Source of the DNA: Fibrobacterales bacterium
GTDB taxonomy: Bacteria > Fibrobacterota > Fibrobacteria > Fibrobacterales > Fibrobacteraceae
Reading direction: 5' to 3'
Assembly: GCA_025997455.1 (NCBI GenBank)
Contig: BNUP01000007.1
Span: 1 to 37,890 of the forward strand
DNA: 37,890 bases
A program made the translations under genes and the position numbers. The notes beneath the pieces are model-generated. The model had not been told where the DNA came from, searched no databases, and saw only the letters and a program-made list of their open reading frames with translations. Within the stretch, counting starts at the first letter, position 1, and every line of letters begins with the position of its first letter. Below, one piece after another: positions 30,471 to 36,817 of this stretch.

Positions 30471-30640
30471 TGGTAACCACTATTAACCTCATAAGAGGTA
30501 GTTAGAGGTTACCAAACGACATGGGCGAACTGCGTTTTTTATGGTGATAATGTCATCCTGCGGCGAATGCTCGCAGAATCGCCGTCGTCTCTAAAAACTC
30601 AAATCTGTGGAATTGTGTTACAAAGAGAGTTTTTAGAAGT
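30471..30640 (+). repeat. Family A repeat with altered hairpin 2
   Basis: Hairpin 1 GGTAACC...GGTTACC. Hairpin 2 begins GGGCGAACTGCG, but after TTTTTTATG the expected CAAATTT is replaced by a family D hairpin (TGTCATCCTGCGG ... CGCAGAATC, 30551-30580) before GCCGTCGTC. Hairpin 3 CTCTAAAAACTC...GAGTTTTTAG. Confidence 0.8.
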
Positions 30641-30684
30641 TCCCTATTGTGAACGCGGTGTGGATAGAGCACTCCCAATTTTTC

Positions 30685-30690
30685 TATATT
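30685..30690 (+). promoter_or_regulatory. -10 box TATATT of nucleotidyltransferase
   Basis: AATTTTTC-TATATT lies 11 nt before ATG 30702. Confidence 0.45.
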
Positions 30691-30701
30691 CATAAACAAC
30701 A

Positions 30702-31172
30702 ATGCTTTTTCTTGAACCCGACATCCAAGATTTTATAAAGGCTTTCAACGCCGCCAAAGTCCGCTATTTAGTCGTTGGCGGTGCATCGGTAATTTTACAC
30801 GGCTATGCTCGCACTACGGTTGATTTGGATTTATGGGTGGAACGGAATCAAGAAAATTACGAGTACATAGTGCAAGCGTTCCAAATTTTTGGAATGCCTG
30901 TATTTGATATGACACAAGATAATTTTTTGAACAACCCTGCTTTTGATGTTTTTACTTTTGGTCGCCCTCCTTCCTGCGTAGATTTAATGCTTTCGGTCAA
31001 AGGACTTGATTTTACACCTGCATATAAGCGGTCTAAAACTTTTTCACTACAAGGATTGGATTTTAAGGTTTTGTGCCGAGAAGATTTGATTATTGCCAAA
31101 CGCCAAGCGGGGCGACATAAAGATTTAGATGATGTGGAACAATTGCAAAAAATAGAGGCTCTTTATGTTTGA
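30702..31172 (+). CDS. Minimal nucleotidyltransferase
   Basis: A 156-residue protein of the pol-beta-like nucleotidyltransferase fold: YLVVGGASVILHGYARTTVD with LDLWVE holds the GG...D-x-D signature (VDLDLW). The later CVDLMLSVKG probably carries the third acidic residue, and VLCREDLIIAKRQAGRHKDL with DDVEQL is a common C-terminal block in AbiEii/MNT-like proteins. Such enzymes are often toxins or antitoxins that modify tRNA or a partner. It overlaps the next small gene by 8 nt, suggesting a two-gene unit. Confidence 0.8.
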   Translation: MLFLEPDIQDFIKAFNAAKVRYLVVGGASVILHGYARTTVDLDLWVERNQENYEYIVQAFQIFGMPVFDMTQDNFLNNPAFDVFTFGRPPSCVDLMLSVKGLDFTPAYKRSKTFSLQGLDFKVLCREDLIIAKRQAGRHKDLDDVEQLQKIEALYV

Positions 31173-31359
31173 TCGCACCGCATTCTTTGGCGGAACATTT
31201 GCCGAAGCCGAGCAGAGAGCAATAGGCAACTCTATGAGTTTAGAAGAACGATTGGATTGGAACATTCGATCTGTTCGTGCTGCTTACGGCTATGACCCCG
31301 ACAAGCCGATTCCTATGGATCGCACTGCCTTTTCAGCACGAAAAATAACCGAGGTGTAA
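31165..31359 (+). CDS. Small partner of the nucleotidyltransferase
   Basis: A 64-residue protein starting inside the nucleotidyltransferase stop. It reads MFDRTAFFGGTFAEAEQRAI, GNSMSLEERLDWNIRSVRAA and YGYDPDKPIPMDRTAFSARK. The phrase DRTAF occurs at both ends. No signal or membrane part. No family recognised with confidence; the overlap suggests an antitoxin or accessory role (inference). Confidence 0.6.
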   Translation: MFDRTAFFGGTFAEAEQRAIGNSMSLEERLDWNIRSVRAAYGYDPDKPIPMDRTAFSARKITEV

Positions 31360-31423
31360 AAAGCGAGGGTGTAACCCGAAGCAACCCAGATAATTACAGA
31401 TAAAGTTAGATTTAATATTAGCG

Positions 31424-31537
31424 AGTCGAAGGGTTGTTGCCTAAGTAAAACGCTACACCAAGAAAAAAGAGTTTTATTTGTGATTATCCTTATATGAGTG
31501 TCCGCGTTTTATGTGGCAACCAACCCGAAGACGAGCG
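31424..31537. repeat. Long imperfect inverted repeat
   Basis: GGGTTGTTGCC...TAAAACGC (left, about 31430-31452) and GCGTTTTATGTGGCAACCAACCC (right, about 31504-31526) are inverted copies with small gaps, about 50 nt apart. It lies in the gene-free stretch 31360-31655, between the nucleotidyltransferase pair and DUF4405. Confidence 0.55.
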
Positions 31538-31554
31538 ATGTAGCGAAACAAAAT

Positions 31555-31570
31555 TGTTTCCCGTGAAACA
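31555..31570 (-). promoter_or_regulatory. parS-like palindrome, inverted
   Basis: TGTTTCCCGTGAAACA, the exact reverse complement of the 30101 and 30447 sites. It lies about 30 nt upstream of the DUF4405 -35 box. Confidence 0.5.
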
Positions 31571-31597
31571 TTTTATAAATTGTTCATAAAAATGTTA

Positions 31598-31625
31598 TTG
31601 ACAGTTAACATTTGTTTTGTATTTT
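31598..31625 (+). promoter_or_regulatory. Promoter TTGACA-16-TATTTT of DUF4405 gene
   Basis: TTGACA (31598-31603), 16 nt, TATTTT (31620-31625). The leader is about 24 nt with TGAGG before ATG 31656. Confidence 0.6.
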
Positions 31626-31655
31626 ACTGTAGAAATATTTTAACCTGAGGTTATT

Positions 31656-31979
31656 ATGAGCAATTCCGCCGTCAAAAAGCCGTTCAACACACGGGCTTTT
31701 GTTTCCATCAGCCTATTTTTTGCCCTGCTGTGGCTCGTGATTTCAGGTATGCAAGTCGGTGCATTAGACGGAGCACCAGCCACAACGCAAGCGGCTCAAT
31801 TTTGGAAAGCCATACACCATATTACCGGAGCGATTTTTGCACTCTTTGCCATTATCCACATAGTCAAAAATTGGACAGTGCTAAAAAATCACCTTAAAAA
31901 AGTGAGCAGAGAAACCGTATTTGGAATTTTGGTCGCAGTTATAATCGGAGTGTTGGGCGTTATAGGTTCCCAATTTTAA
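31656..31979 (+). CDS. DUF4405 membrane protein
   Basis: A 107-residue protein with three membrane segments (about residues 14-35, 53-72 and 84-105). His residues in FWKAIHHITGAIFALFAIIH are placed like heme ligands in DUF4405/cytochrome b-like proteins. N-terminus KKPFNTRAFVSISLFFALLW. A good TTGACA promoter and GAGG precede it. The EamA gene starts 2 nt after its stop, so they form an operon. Confidence 0.75.
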   Translation: MSNSAVKKPFNTRAFVSISLFFALLWLVISGMQVGALDGAPATTQAAQFWKAIHHITGAIFALFAIIHIVKNWTVLKNHLKKVSRETVFGILVAVIIGVLGVIGSQF

Positions 31980-31981
31980 TT

Positions 31982-32395
31982 ATGTGGAAATATTACGCAC
32001 TCCTCTCGGCTCTTTTTGCGGCACTAACGGCAATACTCGCCAAAGTCGGGGTGAGGGGAATAAACGGCAATGTGGCAACTGCAATTCGCACGGCGATTGT
32101 TCTAATTTTAGCGTGGGGAATTGTATTTTTTGCAGGACAATTCAAAGATATTAAAGTATTAACCAAAATGAATTGGTTATTTTTGTCTTTTTCGGGAATT
32201 ACCACAGGACTTTCGTGGATATTCTATTTTAAGGCATTAGAAACAGGCAATGTGTCTAAAGTCGCCCCCATAGACAAATTAAGCGTTGTCTTTGTGATTA
32301 TCCTCTCTTTTATATTTTTGAAAGAACCGATGGACTTAAAAACCATAGTCGGCGGTGCACTTATTGCCGCCGGAACTCTGGTATTGTTGCAATAA
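31982..32395 (+). CDS. EamA-family half transporter
   Basis: A 137-residue protein with about five membrane segments. The EamA pattern is clear: YYALLSALFAALTAILAKVG, WGIVFFAGQF, NWLFLSFSGITTGLSWIFYF and KALETGNVSKVAPIDKLSVV, ending with FLKEPMDLKTIVGGALIAAG. Full EamA/DMT exporters have ten segments; five-segment halves act as dimers. Substrate unknown. It converges with trkH, 2 nt between stops. Confidence 0.85.
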   Translation: MWKYYALLSALFAALTAILAKVGVRGINGNVATAIRTAIVLILAWGIVFFAGQFKDIKVLTKMNWLFLSFSGITTGLSWIFYFKALETGNVSKVAPIDKLSVVFVIILSFIFLKEPMDLKTIVGGALIAAGTLVLLQ

Positions 32396-32397
32396 AC

Positions 32398-33831
32398 CTA
32401 CCCCACCATTATGTTTTCTTCTGAATAATACGCGCGGGATTGCGGCGGGCGCACAACGGCTTGAACCAAAACAAGAGGACCCAAGCGACCTACAAACATC
32501 ACAACAGAAGTGATTATTTTGCTTATGGGCGATAAATTTTCGGTAATTCCCATACTCAACCCACAAGTGGAAAATGCACTCACACTTTCAAAAAAAATCT
32601 CCAAAAAACGGCTTTGACTGAGAACGGAGGTTTCTCCGGTGGTCTCAAAATGCAAAATAAGTGTGGTGGATATTGCTATAAATATTACCGATGATACAAA
32701 AATTCGCACTGCACGATCTACTGTTTCTTCAGGGACTGTGCGGTTGAATAGTTGAGTTTTTTCGCGACCGAGAAAGCGGTTTAGACCCAACAGAGCAATT
32801 AGCGCGGCTGTGGTTGTTTTTATTCCGCCTCCGCAACTACCGGGATTTGCGCCTATAAACATTAAAATCATAATAAAAAAAAGTATCGGGGCGTTGAGTG
32901 CGGAAAAGTTTATGGTGCTAAAACCAGCCGAGCGACTCGTAACCGATTGAAAAATACTGACTAAAAATTTATCCTCTATAGAATATTTGGCGAGTGCACC
33001 GTTCCACTCCATTCCCAAAACTGCAAAAGTTCCGACTATAATTAAGAGCGGGGTCATTAAGAGAACCAAGCGGATGTGGAGCGTAAATATGTGTCCGGGG
33101 ACTTTGTTTTTTTTAGAATTTATTATTTCCGCAAGCGATAAAAAGCCAAATCCTCCGCATATTATTAAGAACATAAGTGAAAAATTCACAACTATATTTG
33201 TGTCAAAGCCGCCCATCGAGTTATCCCAAATAGAAAATCCCGCATTGCAAAATGCAGAAATTGAATGAAAAACGGAGAAAAATACGCGTTCGGAGAAAGG
33301 GAGATTTGTGAATTGAGTGTAGAGGAGCACCGCACCTATTGTTTCAACTATTACGGATATTTTTATTATTTGCCTTAAAATATAACCGCTGTTTATATTG
33401 CCTTCGCTCGAATAACCCGAAGTTAGCACGGATTGTTGCCCAAAACTCATTTTTGTGCCAGCGAGGAGCATTATCATAGTCGAAAGAGCCATTACGCCTA
33501 TCCCGCCAATTTGTGCAAGAAGAGCGAGAATGCTTTGCCCTGCGGTAGTGAGAACTCCGCCAACCGAAACCACCGCAAGCCCATTTACGCAAGCGGCGGA
33601 AGTTGCCATAAAAAGAGCATTCTCAAACGATAAGCCGCCGAAAATTCCGTCTGTGCTCCGCGAACTAAACGGCAAAAGGAGCAAAAATGTGCCTATGAAT
33701 ATTATTGTGAGAAACCCGAAAACGGGGTAGAGCATCGGATGAGTTGAGAGCGTGCTGATATGTGGTTTTGGGTTGCCTATTTTTCTCGCACGAAAATCGG
33801 GTGGCAAAGAACGGGAGTTAGAGTGAAGCAT
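32398..33831 (-). CDS. Potassium uptake protein, TrkH/KtrB family
   Basis: A 477-residue membrane protein from ATG 33831 (the open frame extends further but the upstream part lies within mtn). Four pore loops with the conserved Gly can be seen: TSAACVNGLAV, SISAFCNAGFSIWD, SVTSRSAGFSTINF and SVSAFSTCGLSMGI. Closing VGRLGPLVLV is typical of the family. TrkH/KtrB needs a cytoplasmic RCK subunit (TrkA/KtrA), which is not in the window. Its start overlaps the mtn stop by 14 nt, so the two are co-transcribed. Confidence 0.9.
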   Translation of the reverse strand: MLHSNSRSLPPDFRARKIGNPKPHISTLSTHPMLYPVFGFLTIIFIGTFLLLLPFSSRSTDGIFGGLSFENALFMATSAACVNGLAVVSVGGVLTTAGQSILALLAQIGGIGVMALSTMIMLLAGTKMSFGQQSVLTSGYSSEGNINSGYILRQIIKISVIVETIGAVLLYTQFTNLPFSERVFFSVFHSISAFCNAGFSIWDNSMGGFDTNIVVNFSLMFLIICGGFGFLSLAEIINSKKNKVPGHIFTLHIRLVLLMTPLLIIVGTFAVLGMEWNGALAKYSIEDKFLVSIFQSVTSRSAGFSTINFSALNAPILFFIMILMFIGANPGSCGGGIKTTTAALIALLGLNRFLGREKTQLFNRTVPEETVDRAVRIFVSSVIFIAISTTLILHFETTGETSVLSQSRFLEIFFESVSAFSTCGLSMGITENLSPISKIITSVVMFVGRLGPLVLVQAVVRPPQSRAYYSEENIMVG

Positions 33832-34519
33832 AAGCGTAAAGTATTTTTGCCGCGTTTCGCGAGGCACTGTGCAAAAACTCGTTAAAAGCGAGTTCGTTTC
33901 CGCTGCCGTGTGCGGGCACATCGGATAAACTGCGAATTATCGCAAACGGTATTTTGAAACGATTACACACAACCGCAACCGAAAAAGCCTCCATCTCCAC
34001 ACAGACAACTCTGCCTTTGAAACGAAGTCCAATCTCTGCGACCTGTTCTGGTTTGCAAATAAACGCCTCCGAAGATCCCACTGTCCCCTCGTGAATTGAA
34101 ATATCGGTGCATTCGCGGGAAAGTTTTAGAATCACTTGGTGCAAATTTTCATCTACAAAGTAAGATGCAGGCTCATTCATAACCGCACCGTATTCAAACC
34201 CCAGAGCCGTTAAGTCAATATCCACGCCGACTATTTCTTTGGGTATAACCACATCTAATATTTTCTGTTCTGTTTTGAGACCGCCTGCAGAGCCTATATT
34301 TAACATTGCATCGGGCTTGTATTCCTGTGCTATTAAAGCGGCATTTATTGCAGTGTTTGTTCGACCCACACCCGAAAGCGCAAGCAAAAACCGTTTCCCG
34401 TTAAACTCCGCAATATGAACGGGTATTCCGCAACACTTGCTTTCCTGTGCATTGTTGAACAGCGTGAGGACGGCATTTAATTCCTCTGTCATTGCAGTTA
34501 AAACGGCTATGGTTTTCAT
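33818..34519 (-). CDS. mtn: 5'-methylthioadenosine/S-adenosylhomocysteine nucleosidase
   Basis: A 233-residue enzyme cleaving MTA and SAH to adenine plus the thiosugar. Motifs: MKTIAVLTAMTEELNAVL, LLALSGVGRTNTAINAALI, MLNIGSAGGLK, EGTVGSSEAFI, VCVEMEAFSVAVVCNRFKIP (catalytic ME(A)E-like block) and FAIIRSLSDVPAHGSGNEL (catalytic Asp of SD). TACTTT lies exactly 7 nt before ATG 34519. Upstream is the same pyrimidine-rich repeat as before the alkD-like gene. Confidence 0.93.
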   Translation of the reverse strand: MKTIAVLTAMTEELNAVLTLFNNAQESKCCGIPVHIAEFNGKRFLLALSGVGRTNTAINAALIAQEYKPDAMLNIGSAGGLKTEQKILDVVIPKEIVGVDIDLTALGFEYGAVMNEPASYFVDENLHQVILKLSRECTDISIHEGTVGSSEAFICKPEQVAEIGLRFKGRVVCVEMEAFSVAVVCNRFKIPFAIIRSLSDVPAHGSGNELAFNEFLHSASRNAAKILYAYASL

Positions 34520-34526
34520 TGCGGGG

Positions 34527-34532
34527 AAAGTA
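34527..34532 (-). promoter_or_regulatory. -10 box TACTTT of mtn, leaderless layout
   Basis: TACTTT-CCCCGCA with exactly 7 nt before ATG 34519 and no Shine-Dalgarno. Confidence 0.5.
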
Positions 34533-34577
34533 GTTAATTTAGAGTAGAGTGTAAAGAGAAGAGAGTAAAGTTGAAAG

Positions 34578-34960
34578 TGGGGAGTAGAGTTTGTAGGGGC
34601 GTGGTTTTTAACCCGCCCGTATCATTGTAGTGGCGAATAGCATTCGCCCGCCCGTTTGTAGGGGCGTGGTTTTAATAAGTATATCTGCCCAATTAAAAAG
34701 AAACCTGAGATAATCTGTATATACAATGGCAGAAAACCCGCCCTGTTGTGTGAAGAATTCGTCATCCTGCACGGAGTTGCAGGACGCAGAATCTATAGAG
34801 TTTTTTGGGTGTGCTCTATCCACACCGCGTTCCCTTTTTTGTCATTATCGGGCAGAGCCTGTCCTCGTGCCCCGACACGGGGAACACGATAATCCAATGC
34901 GTGTAATTTCGACTTATTACTGCATTTTAGATTCCCGCCTGTACGGGAATGACGAGCCGC
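34578..34960. repeat. Composite repeat field upstream of mtn
   Basis: Contains the pyrimidine repeat start (34578-34609, minus), a family B copy (34671-34736, minus), and family D hairpins at 34761-34793, 34859-34884 and 34931-34955. The open frame at 34726-35070 runs through these and is not a gene; only its tail (VKQFEKYVKHNMELILKF, about 35010-35070) looks protein-like and may be a remnant. Confidence 0.65.
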
Positions 34961-35079
34961 AGTCGCCTAACGGCTTGGTGTATTGTATTAAAGCCCCGCA
35001 CGTTAAAACAGTCAAGCAATTTGAAAAATATGTGAAACATAATATGGAGCTAATTTTAAAATTTGTATAGCATTTATGC

Positions 35080-36099
35080 TTATATCTCTAAGGCAAAAAC
35101 TCCGACTGTTTCAATATCTAAGTCACAGCGAGTAAACCCTTTAGGAACTTTTTCATCAGGATATATATATGGTTTGCCTTCATAAACCATCTCTTCAATT
35201 TCAATTTTTAATACATCTTGCTTTCCCATTATAAATGAATTAAGCTTTAAATGTTCATCATCAACATATTCTATACTGAAATAATTGAACAACCCACCAC
35301 GACTTTTTCCAGTAAGTTTGTTAAAACACTTATGCACTCCGTAAAATTCGGTAGATTCCACTACTTTCAGACCTGGGTCGACACTTAAACATTCTTCTTC
35401 GGTATAATATTCGTTACATTCGGCAAAATTTTCGAATGTACCAACCTTTAATTGTGGTTTTCCGGATGATGATGATGCGGCGGATGATGACGAACGCGGG
35501 TAGATAAAATCACAAAACAAAACACTGCCCCCATTCTCGATACAATCTTGCCATAAATCGTCCATTGTCCATGATGATGACGATGCTTGTTCCGACGACG
35601 ATGATACCGGTTTTGTGTCACCATACCAGATATCACAAACTGTTTGGTCGCCAAAACCCGACATGCAATCTTCCCAATTCACATATGGATATCCAAAAGA
35701 TGATGAAGATTCAGCCTCAGATGATGATGATTGTTCAATCGAGGAACTGCTTTCTTGTTTTGTTGATGATGAAGATTCTTGTTCGGTTGAACTTGACGAT
35801 TCAATAACAGAAGACGATGATGTTTGGTCAACCGATGATGACGATTGTTCAGCACTTGATGATGACGTGACTATCGATGATGACGATTCTTGTTCGATTG
35901 AACTTGATGATTCGTCAATTTGCGATGATGACGATTCTTCTTTCACGCACTCAACACGATTGTTTCCATCCAAACAGTATTCTCGGCTGCTTCCGATTCC
36001 AGTGACAGTGCCATCACCACAGCCAATTCCAGCCGCAAGTAACGCCGTGGCGAATGCTGCACTTAAAAGTTTTGTTCTTCCTTTTTTCATTTTCTTCAT
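35080..36099 (-). CDS. Ser-rich-linker lipoprotein
   Basis: A 339-residue lipoprotein. The signal peptide MKKMKKGRTKLLSAAFATAL ends LLAAGIGC (Cys 27). Residues about 55-205 hold a dozen or so SSSS tracts separated by EQE, VDQ or IDE, with two short Cys-bearing inserts. The C-terminal 120 residues form a compact domain with Cys pairs (NFAECNEYYTEEECLSVD, VHKCFNKL) and no known family. Serine codons are mixed, mostly TCN. Poly-Ser linkers are typical of Fibrobacter secreted proteins. GGAG precedes the ATG, and a family A repeat lies immediately upstream of it. Confidence 0.75.
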   Translation of the reverse strand: MKKMKKGRTKLLSAAFATALLAAGIGCGDGTVTGIGSSREYCLDGNNRVECVKEESSSSQIDESSSSIEQESSSSIVTSSSSAEQSSSSVDQTSSSSVIESSSSTEQESSSSTKQESSSSIEQSSSSEAESSSSFGYPYVNWEDCMSGFGDQTVCDIWYGDTKPVSSSSEQASSSSWTMDDLWQDCIENGGSVLFCDFIYPRSSSSAASSSSGKPQLKVGTFENFAECNEYYTEEECLSVDPGLKVVESTEFYGVHKCFNKLTGKSRGGLFNYFSIEYVDDEHLKLNSFIMGKQDVLKIEIEEMVYEGKPYIYPDEKVPKGFTRCDLDIETVGVFALEI

Positions 36100-36114
36100 C
36101 TTGTTTCTCCTTTA

Positions 36115-36260
36115 GGTAACCTCTATTAACCTCCTAAGAGGTTGGCAGAGGTTACCAAGCGACATGGGCGAACTGCGTTTTTTATGCAAATTTGAGTAGT
36201 TCGCCGTCGTCTCTAAAAACTCAAATCTGTGGAATTGTGTTACAAAGGGAGTTTTTAGAG
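36115..36260 (+). repeat. Family A repeat, full copy
   Basis: Hairpin 1 GGTAACCTCT and AGAGGTTACC (10 bp), hairpin 2 GGCGAACT and AGTTCGCC around TTTTTTATGCAAATTT, hairpin 3 CTCTAAAAACTC and GAGTTTTTAGAG. Hairpin 1 ends about 15 nt from the start codon of the 36099 lipoprotein gene, so the reverse complement lies in its leader. Confidence 0.88.
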
Positions 36261-36301
36261 GTTTCCTTTATGAAGATTCTAAAAACTCATCTATTCTGCA
36301 G

Positions 36302-36784
36302 TTATTTCCCTTGTGTTGCCGCACAAAGGGTTGGGAATGTCGTTTTGTAAATTCCTGCCGATGAACTTGCCATGCCCTCTCTGCATGGGTCAGTAGCATC
36401 TATTGCTGATTGTGCGACGACAACTCTGCCATCATCATATGTTTGTTTCATAAATGTCCCAACATCTGGGAGTTTACCTGTATTTGTGTAAAGCGATCCG
36501 CCGATTTTTTCAATCGGGTCATAAATTGGTAAATCAATACATGGCATTTTGCAATATTCAACATCATCGGTCACAAGTTTCCAATCAATACAGTTATTCA
36601 AAATGTCAAATTCTTTGCGATATTCCGCTGCACAATTCCAATCCATACCCTCGATGTTTGGGTGGCTTGAACTTGACGACACCTCGTCCTCTTTGGAACT
36701 GTTAAGTGTTCCGTCCCCACATGCCAACATCGTTGCCGCAAGTAACGCCCCTTTTGTGAAATTGATTAAACTTGATTTCTTCAT
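36302..36784 (-). CDS. Small Cys-rich lipoprotein
   Basis: A 160-residue lipoprotein. Signal peptide ends LLAATMLAC (Cys 22), followed by GDGTLNSSKEDEVSSSSSHP, a short Ser linker. The rest carries seven more Cys (DWNCAAEYRKEFDILNNCID, EYCKMPCIDL, DPCREGM, TLCAAT) and no known fold. CGDGT right after the lipobox is shared with the 35080-36099 protein. GGAG lies before ATG 36784. It stands between its two Ser-rich neighbours on the same strand. Confidence 0.7.
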   Translation of the reverse strand: MKKSSLINFTKGALLAATMLACGDGTLNSSKEDEVSSSSSHPNIEGMDWNCAAEYRKEFDILNNCIDWKLVTDDVEYCKMPCIDLPIYDPIEKIGGSLYTNTGKLPDVGTFMKQTYDDGRVVVAQSAIDATDPCREGMASSSAGIYKTTFPTLCAATQGK

Positions 36785-36817
36785 TTTGTTACTCCTTTAT
36801 TTTAGAATGTGGAAATA

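Noticed and set aside
29680..30640. Integron attC array with cassettes
   Set aside because: Units lack the attC core-site pattern, stand in both orientations, occur singly between housekeeping genes, and no integrase is present.
34726..35070. 114-residue plus-strand frame
   Set aside because: It runs through family B and D repeats and changes composition repeatedly; only the last 20 residues look protein-like.
35615..36115. Plus-strand open frame rich in Asp (DDDD tracts) opposite the Ser-rich lipoprotein gene
   Set aside because: It is the complement of TCN serine codons. The minus frame has a lipoprotein signal, lipobox and Shine-Dalgarno; the plus frame has none.
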